Positions 42,726 through 50,153 of a stretch of DNA of 64,000 nt are shown piece after piece. This stretch comes from a virus. Made by a program: the position numbers and the translations under genes. Where the stretch lies: IMG/VR virus record IMGVR_UViG_3300027848_000009, positions 91,888-155,887 of that record. One strand, 5' to 3'. Positions within the stretch are counted from its first letter, which is position 1; each line of letters opens with the position of its first letter. The notes under the pieces were generated by a model. That model searched no databases and had not been told where the DNA came from. It saw only the letters and a program-made list of their open reading frames with translations.

Positions 42726-42962
42726 ATGATTGAGGTTGTTGTAGCCGTGATAGCCGGTGTGAGTGCTGTAATCGTGACCCTCGTCGAGAAGGCGAGACGT
42801 GAGAGCAAACGTGATCACGGTTTAGTTGCCGTAAAACTCGATATTTTGGGGAAAACTCTCGGCAAATCAATCGACAGGGTCGAGAAAAACACCGTCCGGA
42901 CAGAGGGCAAACTTGACGAACACATCGCAGATCACGCTCGGGGTTCGTACAGCAGAGAATAA
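42726..42962 (+). CDS. Small membrane-anchored protein next to the endolysin (DUF2746-like)
   Basis: 78 residues: an N-terminal membrane helix (VVVAVIAGVSAVIVTLV) followed by a charged helical part with KARRESKRDHGLVAVKLDILGK and a C-terminal Asp/Glu/His/Arg end. This is the layout of the DUF2746-type proteins common next to actinophage lysins. Four bp after the endolysin stop. A lysis role is likely but not proven. Confidence 0.6.
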   Translation: MIEVVVAVIAGVSAVIVTLVEKARRESKRDHGLVAVKLDILGKTLGKSIDRVEKNTVRTEGKLDEHIADHARGSYSRE

Positions 42963-42993
42963 AATTGGGGAAATCAAAGTGGGGGCACGTCAA

Positions 42994-43227
42994 ATGAAAA
43001 ATATTATCGCTCGAATTGTTGCTGTATTTGTTGCTTCGGCATTGGGTGTTATCGGAGCCGGAGCGATCGCCGGTGTGTCGATCGTCAAGTCGATGGCAAT
43101 TGCTGGTCTCGCTGGGGTAGCTACCGTCGTTGAAGGTCTCGCTCGTGCGTTCCTCGACGACGGACATCTTGACACTGAAGATGTCAATTCCGTCTTCAAT
43201 TCGTCGCCCACCAAGAAGCCGAAGTGA
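42994..43227 (+). CDS. Second holin-like membrane protein
   Basis: 77 residues from the ATG at 42994 (GGGGG upstream). Two hydrophobic stretches (IVAVFVASALGVIGAGAIAGV and AIAGLAGVATVVEGLARAFL) and an acidic then basic tail (DDGHLDTEDVN ... KKPK). Similar layout to small actinophage holins. Together with 42726 and the r1t-type gene at 15667 the genome has several lysis-type membrane proteins. Confidence 0.6.
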   Translation: MKNIIARIVAVFVASALGVIGAGAIAGVSIVKSMAIAGLAGVATVVEGLARAFLDDGHLDTEDVNSVFNSSPTKKPK

Positions 43228-43312
43228 TTAAAAAATCTGGCCCTCCGGGATCTACTGATCGCGTCTAAAAATCACTAAATCACGAAGTCCGGAAACGAAG
43301 CAGTATCGCGCA

Positions 43313-43342
43313 TTGCGGCTAATAGGTGGTGTAGAATATATA
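43313..43342 (+). promoter_or_regulatory. Candidate promoter for 43411-43740
   Basis: TTGCGG (43313-43318) and TATATA (43337-43342) are separated by 18 bp in a 183-bp gap after the lysis genes. The following leader holds TTAGGATC just before the ATG at 43411. I see no terminator in the gap that meets stem plus T-tract criteria. Confidence 0.45.
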
Positions 43343-43410
43343 TAAGGCCCACACCAGCCGTCTGTTCAGAAAGACCTTTCGGACCTAAATCTATCTGTTA
43401 GGATCACAAC

Positions 43411-43740
43411 ATGAGCGCTCAGGCAGCGGAAATGATCTGGAACAATGACGGGCACACCCTGTGGTTGAAGATCGAAAAAACCGAACTTCAAATCATAGAA
43501 GTAAAGTGCCCTGAGGCCGAAGACTCAACCTGTGCATCAAGCAGTGGCTGCGTCGTCAAATGGTTCGTGAACCTGTATGGCTTCGACTGCAACATTGGCG
43601 CCTGCCCGCCGGAAGAGCATCTAGAAGTGTGCTGGGCGCTTGTGGGGGACCAAAACAACCTTGACATGGCGCAACTCTGGTTCGTCCCAGTCAAGGACGA
43701 AATTTTCTATGCTTGGATGCAATCCAGAGTTCAGTTATAG
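43411..43740 (+). CDS. Hypothetical protein
   Basis: 109 residues with six cysteines (VKCPEAEDSTCASSSGC and DCNIGACPPEEHLEVCW) in the middle and Trp-rich ends. Could bind a metal or form disulphides. AGGA lies 9 bp upstream of the ATG. No family recognised. It converges with the minus-strand gene at 43761. Confidence 0.6.
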   Translation: MSAQAAEMIWNNDGHTLWLKIEKTELQIIEVKCPEAEDSTCASSSGCVVKWFVNLYGFDCNIGACPPEEHLEVCWALVGDQNNLDMAQLWFVPVKDEIFYAWMQSRVQL

Positions 43741-43760
43741 CGCCTGAGGGTGGTGTCGCC

Positions 43761-44057
43761 TCAGCGCCAGTTCGACGCCGGTCGCCTCACCGTCAGCTCG
43801 TTGAGGACTCTGAGGCCTTCGCTCGTGATCTTCCAATCGTCTCTCTTGACATCTGCGATGAGTCCGAATTTCAGCAGATCTTTAACAGTCCGGTTGACCA
43901 TGTAGGGTTGTTTAAATTTTCCCAAGACATGGATCGCATCCACCAGAGTGGCGTATCCCTTTACTCTCGTCTGGCTTGCTGTCAACAGCAGCAAGTCGTG
44001 ACTTGAAGAGCCACGCTTGATTGGAAGGCGACCGGTATCTGGCCGTTTAGACGTCAT
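43761..44057 (-). CDS. Small winged-helix DNA-binding protein
   Basis: 98 residues with VDAIHVLGKFKQPYMVNRTVKDLLKFGLIADVKRDDWKITSEGLRVLNEL: helix, recognition helix and a wing ending in ITSEGLRVL, the usual phrase of PadR/ArsR-type winged helices. Probably a transcription regulator. 13 bp downstream of the next winged-helix gene on the same strand. Confidence 0.6.
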   Translation of the reverse strand: MTSKRPDTGRLPIKRGSSSHDLLLLTASQTRVKGYATLVDAIHVLGKFKQPYMVNRTVKDLLKFGLIADVKRDDWKITSEGLRVLNELTVRRPASNWR

Positions 44058-44070
44058 AGAGTAAAGCTAC

Positions 44071-44571
44071 CTAGAACGGCTCTTGATCGACAACCTCATG
44101 ACGCACAATTTGTGGCGAAGATTGCGAAGAGGCAGGTTTCTGCTGCACCTTTCCCACATTTTTGGCTTCCAACAGCTTTTCCAACAGAGAGATAGCATCA
44201 CGGAAATGACGTATATCACTGTGAGAATCGATCAAATTTGAGTTCAGCCGGTACACATTTTGTCGATTCAATTTTGTCTTTGTAATTAACCCTTTGTCTG
44301 CAAGGAGTTTTACCGACTTGTCGACCAGTGTTTCCGAGCAACCCAAGTACACAGAGATGGCCCGCTGAGTCAAAGTGGGATCCTGCATAATCGCAACCAA
44401 AACACGACCATGCGTCGACAGCAAATTGATCTCGTTGTCCTTGTGATATCGGAACAGCTTCTTCTTGTCGAGGGCGCGCATCAAATCCTCAACGACCTTG
44501 GAATTAGCGTCAACGCCAGCAGCTTCAGCTAAAGCATCTCGAAGGGACGACACTGTAAAATCTTCACTCAT
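44071..44571 (-). CDS. MarR/ArsR-like winged-helix regulator
   Basis: 166 residues. Residues ~50-110 (LSTHGRVLVAIMQDPTLTQRAISVYLGCSETLVDKSVKLLADKGLITKTKLNRQNVYRLN) form a clear winged helix. The C-terminus has a helix then a Ser/Gln/Pro-rich tail. It reads away from the plus-strand gene at 44677, so the 105-bp gap between them probably contains its operator and both promoters (a TTGACA occurs on the plus strand at 44617). Confidence 0.7.
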   Translation of the reverse strand: MSEDFTVSSLRDALAEAAGVDANSKVVEDLMRALDKKKLFRYHKDNEINLLSTHGRVLVAIMQDPTLTQRAISVYLGCSETLVDKSVKLLADKGLITKTKLNRQNVYRLNSNLIDSHSDIRHFRDAISLLEKLLEAKNVGKVQQKPASSQSSPQIVRHEVVDQEPF

Positions 44572-44676
44572 TGGACTATCCCTGCATGGGGTGATGCGGA
44601 TGGTGTACTGTGCCGATTGACATTTGCAACACTGGCCTTCGTGCTGGTGTAATTCATTATATGGAGGTTAGCACCA

Positions 44677-44937
44677 ATGCTGAAAGACTCGCTCACGATC
44701 CTAAACGATCAGGCCGAGGCAAGATCATCCTGTCGTCTGTTCGCGGTCGCCAAAGAGATGGACAAGGAAACCCGAGAAGTTTTCATTCGAACCATTACCA
44801 ACAGAAATGTTTCCGGCCGACGAATCCACACCGCCCTCAGGATTGAAGGTGTTCGCATCAGCAGAGAAAACCTGTACCTCCAGCGCGAATGCATGATCTC
44901 AGAGGCATGCGTTTGCAGATGGGACGAAATTTCATGA
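44677..44937 (+). CDS. Small HTH-like protein
   Basis: 86 residues. MDKETREVFIRTITNRNVSGRRIHTALRIEGVRISRENLYLQRECM looks like a helix-turn-helix of the type found in small phage regulators or terminase-small-like proteins. The ATG is preceded by ATATGGAGG. Its TGA overlaps the ATG of the metallophosphoesterase gene. Confidence 0.55.
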   Translation: MLKDSLTILNDQAEARSSCRLFAVAKEMDKETREVFIRTITNRNVSGRRIHTALRIEGVRISRENLYLQRECMISEACVCRWDEIS

Positions 44938-46169
44938 ACGACAACCTACGCAAACGCTTAGCCGCGATAGAAGGCCAAGCCGATCACCAAGATGCAGTCA
45001 AAACCCGAAATATGCCAAACGGGTGGGAACCCGGAGTTGTATGGGACGGCACACAAGGCGAAATCACAACCGATCCGTCATTCGATTCGACAGCCGACTG
45101 GGCCGACCTGTTAGCGGCACGGGGTCTCGACCCCGAAGTATACGAAATCGTCGGCAACAGCGTCCGATGGACATCGTTCGACGGATGGAAACGTGACGCA
45201 CCCGGCGACGAAGCGTATAGCACCATCTGTTATTCGTTCAAAGCGGAGCTGAGAAGGAAGATCCCCGAACAAGAATCAAGTTCGATTCCAGCCGATGTAT
45301 ATCAAGCCGTTCTGAAGGCCAAAAAGCCCAAGAAGCAAGCCCCATCAGGCGACACCCATTTTGTGGTTGCATTATCAGACTGGCAGACCGGCAACAGAGA
45401 CGGAGGCGGACTCGAAATCCAAGCAGAACAAATCGCCCAACTCGTACATTCGATTCCTGACCGGATCAAACACCTTCGCAACGGCGGCCACGACATCGGC
45501 CACGTCGTCATTGCCGGTCTAGGAGACCTCGTCGAAGGGACATGCGGCCACTATCCGGCACAACAGTTCCGCATCGAAGCCGACCGCCGCGAACAAGTCA
45601 AACTCGTACGACGAGGCATACGAGACATCATCATGGCCATCAGCCCCATCGTAGACAAGGTCAGCGTACTCGCCATCGGTGGCAACCACGGAGAAAATCG
45701 AGGACTATCAGGTAAAGCGTTCACGTCCACAGGAGACAACGACGACGTCGCCATCTTCGAACAACTCGCAGAAACCTTCTCGATGAACCCCGAAGTCTAC
45801 GGACACGTCGGATTCAAACTTCCCCTAGAGAAACTCACACTATCAATAAATCTATCCGGCAAAGTAGTTGCGTTCACACACGGACACCTCGCCAAATCAG
45901 CAGGAAACGCCGGACAATCAGTCTGGAACTGGTGGAGAGACCAAGCAATGGGACGAGCCCACGAAGGCATCGCCGACGCAGACATCCTCATAACAGGCCA
46001 CTACCACCACCTCAACGTCAAAGAACAAGAAGGCCGAGCCCTCCTCATCTGCCCCTCACTCACATCAGTAGGAGAATACTTCCAAGACACCTACGGAGTC
46101 AAAACACGGGCAGGAACACTCAACTTCACCGTCAACCAAAACGGCTGGAACAACCTCAACATCCTATGA
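44934..46169 (+). CDS. Calcineurin-like metallophosphoesterase
   Basis: 411 residues from the ATG at 44934 (ATGA overlap). Motifs in order: ALSDWQTGN, GLGDLVEG (GDxxE), IGGNHGENRG (GNHxE), FTHGHL, and ITGHYHHLN (GHxHH). These supply the two-metal site of the family, with the first motif having Asp-x-Gln instead of Asp-x-His. The first ~140 residues are an additional domain. Phage members may act on DNA ends, cyclic nucleotides or other phosphodiesters; the substrate is not visible from sequence. The next gene overlaps by four bases. Confidence 0.8.
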   Translation: MNDNLRKRLAAIEGQADHQDAVKTRNMPNGWEPGVVWDGTQGEITTDPSFDSTADWADLLAARGLDPEVYEIVGNSVRWTSFDGWKRDAPGDEAYSTICYSFKAELRRKIPEQESSSIPADVYQAVLKAKKPKKQAPSGDTHFVVALSDWQTGNRDGGGLEIQAEQIAQLVHSIPDRIKHLRNGGHDIGHVVIAGLGDLVEGTCGHYPAQQFRIEADRREQVKLVRRGIRDIIMAISPIVDKVSVLAIGGNHGENRGLSGKAFTSTGDNDDVAIFEQLAETFSMNPEVYGHVGFKLPLEKLTLSINLSGKVVAFTHGHLAKSAGNAGQSVWNWWRDQAMGRAHEGIADADILITGHYHHLNVKEQEGRALLICPSLTSVGEYFQDTYGVKTRAGTLNFTVNQNGWNNLNIL

Positions 46170-46780
46170 CCACAATCATCGCAATAGAAGTCGCACAAGG
46201 AGCAGCCATAGCAGCAGACGGCCGCATCTCCACCTACGACTCAACAGGACACAGCACCCAAATCGGCGAACTCCACGACACCACCAAAATCCACCACACC
46301 CCCCACTACACCATAGCAACAGCCGGAGACCTCCGCGCCATCAACATCATCAACCACGCCCTACAACCACCCCCACCCCCCAAAAACGCGACACCCGACA
46401 AACTCTACAAATACCTCATCACCAAATTCATCCCACACCTACAACAAACCTTCAACAACCACAACTACAGCATCATCCCCACCAACAGCGAACAAACCCA
46501 AAGCGCAGAACACTACTCAACGATACTCATCGCCATACAAGGCAAAGTCTTCTACATAGAGGGAGACTACTCAGTAATGAGAGACAAAGACGGCATCTAC
46601 GCCATAGGAACCGGAGCACCATACGCCCTCGGCCACCTCTACACCCAAATAAACAAACAAACAACCCTCACCCAAGCAACAACCCACGCACTCACAGCAC
46701 TCCACATAGCAGCCCACTACGACCCCCACACAGGACGCCCATACACCACACAAACAAACCCCACAACAACACCCCAATAA
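46166..46780 (+). CDS. Proteasome/HslV-like Ntn hydrolase
   Basis: 204 residues, translationally coupled to the metallophosphoesterase. After removal of Met1, Thr becomes the N-terminal residue; Asp lies at mature position 17 (AADGRIS) and Lys in DTTKI, matching the Thr1/Asp17/Lys33 pattern of proteasome beta and HslV subunits (the Lys is about seven residues later). TIATAGDLRAI and GIYAIGTGAPYALGHLY match family strand regions. Actinobacteria have proteasomes, so this may be an acquired self-compartmentalising protease. The last ~20 residues are Thr/Pro-rich. Codons are strongly A/C-biased. Confidence 0.75.
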   Translation: MTTIIAIEVAQGAAIAADGRISTYDSTGHSTQIGELHDTTKIHHTPHYTIATAGDLRAINIINHALQPPPPPKNATPDKLYKYLITKFIPHLQQTFNNHNYSIIPTNSEQTQSAEHYSTILIAIQGKVFYIEGDYSVMRDKDGIYAIGTGAPYALGHLYTQINKQTTLTQATTHALTALHIAAHYDPHTGRPYTTQTNPTTTPQ

Positions 46781-46781
46781 C

Positions 46782-47099
46782 ATGACCCAACAAAACCCCC
46801 CCAACAACCAAAACCCGACCATACACGAAACCACATGGTTCGACCACGCAAACTGCAAAAACCAAACCCACCAAATGTTCCCCAAAGAACACAAAGACAT
46901 CACCTACATCACAGGCGCACGAAACATATGCGAACACTGCACCGTCCAAACAGAATGCCTCGAATACGCCCTCACATTCCCAGCAGCCGACATGCACGGA
47001 GTATGGGCAGGCCACACCAGCCGACAACTAGCAAACGAACAAAAACGGCGCCAAACCAAACCCACACGACCAACACTCTCCCAACTATGGGGAAACTAG
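46782..47099 (+). CDS. WhiB-family Fe-S transcription factor
   Basis: 105 residues. Cys25, Cys50, Cys53 and Cys59 (C-x24-C-x2-C-x5-C) bind a [4Fe-4S] cluster in this family; MHGVWAG at ~71-77 is the WhiB turn, and a basic tail (RQLANEQKRRQTKPTR) follows. WhiB proteins are limited to actinobacteria and their phages and bind the sigma factor to alter promoter choice. This is strong host evidence. Its stop overlaps the end of a convergent minus-strand gene. Confidence 0.88.
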   Translation: MTQQNPPNNQNPTIHETTWFDHANCKNQTHQMFPKEHKDITYITGARNICEHCTVQTECLEYALTFPAADMHGVWAGHTSRQLANEQKRRQTKPTRPTLSQLWGN

Positions 47100-47434
47100 C
47101 CACACCTCACACCACACACCCCACAAAACGTGAAACCCCCAACACACAACCCCCAAAAATCGCACACCTCAACACCACACGGCTGCAACACCGACTCCCC
47201 AGCCAAATAGCCACGCAACACCTCATCCACACCCGGACGACGAACACCATCACACAGACGTGGCACACCCTCACGGCCACGCACAAAATCTTCGACAGCC
47301 AACAACACCAACTCTGACAAAGAACACCCCAAACGCTCCCCCTCATCCAACAACACGTTTTTTACTGAACCCCGAACCCTGACAGTCACATTGTATAGAC
47401 CGTCCGGATCGGAAGCCCGTGACGCCTTACGCAC
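47096..47434 (-). CDS. Ribbon-helix-helix-like protein with Cys-rich tail
   Basis: 112 residues from a GTG that overlaps the upstream stop. Residues ~14-50 (YNVTVRVRGSVKNVLLDEGERLGCSLSELVLLAVEDFVRG) follow a ribbon-helix-helix pattern: a beta strand, then two helices joined by SLSEL. The C-terminus is Gly/Cys/Val-rich and its base composition (G/T-rich coding strand) differs from its upstream neighbours, so the 3' half could be extended beyond a real shorter protein. Confidence 0.45.
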   Translation of the reverse strand: MRKASRASDPDGLYNVTVRVRGSVKNVLLDEGERLGCSLSELVLLAVEDFVRGREGVPRLCDGVRRPGVDEVLRGYLAGESVLQPCGVEVCDFWGLCVGGFTFCGVCGVRCG

Positions 47435-47594
47435 AGTCGCGGGCGACTAGTAACCGAAAATATTCGGTGATCGTCATCCCGTAGCCGTCGGCTTGTTCGA
47501 TGACGGTGCGTTTGAAGTTGGCATCAATTTTCATGGTGATTGAGCTTTTGTCGGTGTCGGGTTGTTTGGGTGGTCTTCCGGGGTTGCGTTTCAT
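47427..47594 (-). CDS. Small ribbon-helix-helix DNA-binding protein
   Basis: 55 residues from the ATG at 47594, overlapping the upstream TGA (ATGA). KSSITMKIDANFKRTVIEQADGYGMTITEYFRLLVARD is a classic ribbon-helix-helix (strand, helix, GxTITEYFR turn-helix), preceded by a Lys/Pro/Arg-rich arm (RNPGRPPKQP). Likely a repressor or a plasmid/phage copy-control-type regulator. Longer reading frames extending upstream are not needed. Confidence 0.65.
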   Translation of the reverse strand: MKRNPGRPPKQPDTDKSSITMKIDANFKRTVIEQADGYGMTITEYFRLLVARDCA

Positions 47595-48064
47595 TGGTTG
47601 GTTACTGTCGTTTGTTGTTCGATGTAGTTGGTTGTGTGGCGGGTGTAGGCTTCGAGGGCGAATTGTCGGTCGCCGTTTGTGGTGAGTGTGTGGAGTGCTG
47701 GTCCGAGTTCTTTGAGTGTTTGGGTGACGCAGGGGTGTTCTGCCGTTTTTTTCGGGCTTTCTGTTCTGGTTCCTGTGTTGGTGTTTTTTATGATGGTTTG
47801 TATGTGGGCCCACATTTGTTGGGGTGTTGGTGGCGGGTTTTTTATGCGGGTGTTTAGGTGGGTGGTTCTGATGGTGCCTGCGGATGGCAAATATTTTTCT
47901 CGTGTTACTAGGTTCTGTATTGTTTTTCTGACTTCTTTTTCGGGTAGGTCTTGGAGGAGTGCCCACCAGCCTCGTAGGACGTGGGGGCGGTCGCTTTCGA
48001 AGAGGTCTTTGTTGTACATGCCGTATGTTTCGCGTACGATTGCTTCTAGTTCCTGCTTGTTCAT
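47591..48064 (-). CDS. Possible replication (helicase-loader-like) protein
   Basis: 157 residues from the ATG at 48064, which follows the GGTGGTGGAAAGGA ribosome-binding motif. Residues 1-75 (ELEAIVRETYGMYNKDLFESDRPHVLRGWWALLQDLPEKEVRKTIQNLVTREKYLPSAGTIRTTH) resemble the helical repeats of phage replisome loaders of the G40P-loader type (acidic helices, WW, LPxAGTIR). The coding strand is very rich in A and C. Next to another replication-like gene. The assignment is tentative. Confidence 0.4.
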   Translation of the reverse strand: MNKQELEAIVRETYGMYNKDLFESDRPHVLRGWWALLQDLPEKEVRKTIQNLVTREKYLPSAGTIRTTHLNTRIKNPPPTPQQMWAHIQTIIKNTNTGTRTESPKKTAEHPCVTQTLKELGPALHTLTTNGDRQFALEAYTRHTTNYIEQQTTVTNQ

Positions 48065-48128
48065 GATTCCTTTCCACCACCGTTGCATGTTGGACTGTCC
48101 TGAGGGGGGCCTGTGTGGCCGTCTGTGG

Positions 48129-48554
48129 TCACCAATCCACTTCTCCGTCGTCGCTGCCCGTCGTGAACCCTAGGAAGCGTTCTACATGATCTTGGTCCCG
48201 CAATATGAGTTCAAGATCGTCGTACCGCTTTTTTTGCCGATTCCGTCCCATGTGGAAGTCGCTGACAGCACACCCGTCGATTGCTTTCAAACAGTCTTCG
48301 ACCCCGTAGTCGGCGATTGCTGACGCGACTTTGAGTCGGCGTTTCTCGTCGAGGGATGGGACCCGCTTTTTTCCCGGCCTCATAACAGAAACCCAATATT
48401 CGTAGACAGTCACGATTTCTGCATCAGACACCCCCACAGCCTTCCGACGCTGCTGCTGCTTCAACCGCGACTCCCCACGCGACCGCTTAATCACAGCTCC
48501 TCCATCAGGAGAGATCGGAACAGTTTCCTCGTCATCGAGTTTCAGTATATTCAC
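48129..48554 (-). CDS. Possible replication protein (phage C-terminal domain-like)
   Basis: 141 residues from a GTG. After a charged region there is VYEYWVSVMRPGKKRVPSLDEKRRLKVASAIADYGVEDCLKAIDGCAVSDFHMG, the pattern of the conserved domain at the C-terminus of phage replisome organisers (YW..........R..KI..A...Y....C..AIDG...S.FHMG). Full organisers are longer, so this may be a separate module acting with the next gene. Confidence 0.6.
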   Translation of the reverse strand: MNILKLDDEETVPISPDGGAVIKRSRGESRLKQQQRRKAVGVSDAEIVTVYEYWVSVMRPGKKRVPSLDEKRRLKVASAIADYGVEDCLKAIDGCAVSDFHMGRNRQKKRYDDLELILRDQDHVERFLGFTTGSDDGEVDW

Positions 48555-48619
48555 GTTGAGAAGGTTTCAAACATAGTTTTCCTCAAATAATAGAGTCTTG
48601 TTGTTCTCAATGGTTTTCT

Positions 48620-48874
48620 ATGGATAGAAAAACGAAGACTAGTAGAACCCTTTTGGAGGGGGTCCGGGGGAACCTTTCGATTTGCTCAAAGGTTTTTTGG
48701 GCAAGGCTTCGCCGGCACTTTGCTGTTTGGCAAGTGTTCGTAAGGTTTTTGGTTGAACCGGTTCAGGTTGTGGCGGTTACTGTAGCGGTTGGGTGGTGGT
48801 TTGCAACCTACGTTGGTGAACTTTTTTTTATTTGTGTGGCGGGCTGGGCTGGTGTGGTAGTCTTGCGGGGCTGA
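48620..48874 (+). CDS. Possible small membrane protein in a 395-bp gap
   Basis: 84 residues. Two hydrophobic stretches (VVAVTVAVGWWFATYVGELFFICVAGWAGVVVL) follow a basic N-terminus. It has no good ribosome-binding site. On the minus strand a 38-residue frame (complement of 48828-48944, GTG after a GGTGG..GGAAAG motif) competes with it. The gap 48555-48949 otherwise shows nothing I recognise. Confidence 0.3.
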   Translation: MDRKTKTSRTLLEGVRGNLSICSKVFWARLRRHFAVWQVFVRFLVEPVQVVAVTVAVGWWFATYVGELFFICVAGWAGVVVLRG

Positions 48875-48949
48875 CGTGGTCGCTGTGGAGCGGGTACGTT
48901 CGGCCTGTAGGGTTGAGTTTGAGGGAAGTGTTTGCAGGTGTCACTTCTC

Positions 48950-49165
48950 TCAAACTCCCTTGCTTTCCACCACCGTTAGAGGGTTGAGTGGGGGTTGGGT
49001 GCCTTCCGGGCTTTCTCCGTGTCCTTGGTACCAGCCGATGCTGTATGCGATTTGTTCCCAGATGTCTCCGCTGAATTTGCGGGGCTCCCGTTGGCGTCCT
49101 GCTTCGTGGGCTGCAGGATATTCTGTGATGATCCATTGACGGTTGGAGAAGTCGATTGTGTCCAT
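48950..49165 (-). CDS. Small hypothetical protein
   Basis: 71 residues with SGDIWEQIAYSIGWYQGHGES in the middle, and Trp-rich. It starts one base after the upstream gene's stop. The 3' end contains the repeated ACGGTGGTGGAAAG sequence, which is used elsewhere as a ribosome-binding motif. No family recognised. Confidence 0.6.
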   Translation of the reverse strand: MDTIDFSNRQWIITEYPAAHEAGRQREPRKFSGDIWEQIAYSIGWYQGHGESPEGTQPPLNPLTVVESKGV

Positions 49166-49166
49166 T

Positions 49167-49640
49167 TCAGTTGAGGAGTGTTTCCCAGTTGTCTGGTTCT
49201 GGTGGTGTCATGGCGTAGAGCGTCTCGGCGAGTGATTTAAGGTAGTTTTGCCATTCGGTGACGAGGAGGTCGGGGTCTTTGTATTGTTCGACCTGGTTGT
49301 ACGACAGGTCGGTCGGGCTACAGAGCCCGAGCAGCATGTCGACAATTTTGTCTGATATGAGTTCGTCGGAGACGACCCCGAGTACGACTTCTGGGTTGGC
49401 GGACAGGAGGAGCATCGGTCCGAAGTCTCCGAGGACGTCGTACGGAAAATGTAGACATTTGACGATACGGGTTCCGACGTTGCCGGCGAACAGGAGTTCT
49501 TGGGCTTCGCGTCCTCGGCCTGCTTCGAAAAGCTCGGTTTTTATTAGTTTCGCGAAAGTTGGTGTTCGTTCTTCGGCGGTGAGCGACAGTATCCAAGAGG
49601 CCAGCTCTTCGGGTAGGCCCATATCAAAATTTTCGGTCAT
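49167..49640 (-). CDS. Hypothetical acidic helical protein
   Basis: 157 residues, Leu/Glu-rich and almost all helical (ELASWILSLTAEERTPTFAKLIKTELF ... IVDMLLGLCSP). The GGTGGTGGAAAGGA motif lies 8 bases before the ATG. No family recognised. Confidence 0.65.
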   Translation of the reverse strand: MTENFDMGLPEELASWILSLTAEERTPTFAKLIKTELFEAGRGREAQELLFAGNVGTRIVKCLHFPYDVLGDFGPMLLLSANPEVVLGVVSDELISDKIVDMLLGLCSPTDLSYNQVEQYKDPDLLVTEWQNYLKSLAETLYAMTPPEPDNWETLLN

Positions 49641-49730
49641 TGCATTTTCCTTTCCACCACCGTTAATGGTTGAGGGTAACTTTTTGTTTTAGTTTGATTG
49701 GTTTTGTTATTTCGTACTACTGTAGACCCC

Positions 49731-50153
49731 ATGGATAATAGAAACAGATTTGTCATGTACATTAGGGCTCTCGTCCAGTACAGAAGTCGAGAGGGCCACC
49801 CGGACGTCCCGGCTCTTCACATCGAGATTCTTGATGGTCAAGAGGTCCGTCTTGGTGCGTGGGTTGGCTATGTCCGGCAGCGTCGCCGTGCTGGGAAGCT
49901 GAGCGAGGAGCGTGTCGAGTCGCTGTCGTATGTGATTGGCTGGAAGTGGGGGCCATTGAAGCCGGGGCCTCGGAGTGATGGGGAGAGGAACTCTGAGATT
50001 GTCTCTGATCGTTCCGCTGGTTCGAGCTTGCAGCAGATCGCCGATAAGCATGGTTTGTCGAGGCAGAGGATCCACCAGATCGTCACGTCGAGGGAGTCCC
50101 CGTTGTGGGGATACAGTAAAGAGCTTGTCGAGATTGGTGACAGTCATGTCTGA
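49731..50153 (+). CDS. Helicase-associated-domain-like protein with sigma-type HTH
   Basis: 140 residues from the ATG at 49731. Residues ~10-60 (MYIRALVQYRSREGHPDVPALHIEILDGQEVRLGAWVGYVRQRRRAGKLSEERVESL) follow the pattern of the helicase-associated domain: a W..RL..Y....G...VP, then G.WV..QR...G.L...R...L. Residues ~85-120 (SDRSAGSSLQQIADKHGLSRQRIHQIV) are a sigma-70 region-4-like helix-turn-helix. Probably a DNA-binding regulator. TTGATT and TACTGT 18 bp apart lie just upstream. Confidence 0.65.
   Translation: MDNRNRFVMYIRALVQYRSREGHPDVPALHIEILDGQEVRLGAWVGYVRQRRRAGKLSEERVESLSYVIGWKWGPLKPGPRSDGERNSEIVSDRSAGSSLQQIADKHGLSRQRIHQIVTSRESPLWGYSKELVEIGDSHV

Noticed and set aside
42724-43227. Spanin (Rz/Rz1-like) pair after the endolysin
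   Set aside because: No lipobox and no long periplasmic coiled coil. The actinobacterial hosts usually lack a Gram-negative outer membrane. The genes fit DUF2746/holin-like small membrane proteins better.
43228-43410. Possible tRNA in the gap after the lysis genes
   Set aside because: No acceptor-stem pairing, no T-loop TTCGANNC and no CCA context could be found on either strand; a promoter explains the conserved-looking TATATA region better.
44610-44846. Overlapping plus frame 44610-44846
   Set aside because: Shadow of the 44677-44937 gene; lacks a ribosome-binding site and reads a basic low-complexity peptide.
46835-47317. 160-residue plus-strand frame overlapping WhiB
   Set aside because: Arg/Pro/Thr/His low-complexity translation of A/C-rich DNA; WhiB in another frame is unambiguous.
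47427-48080. 217-residue minus-strand frame extending upstream of the ribbon-helix-helix protein
   Set aside because: Most of it is an out-of-frame reading of the 47591-48064 gene in A/C-rich sequence. Only the last 55 residues have a recognisable fold and a coupled ATG.
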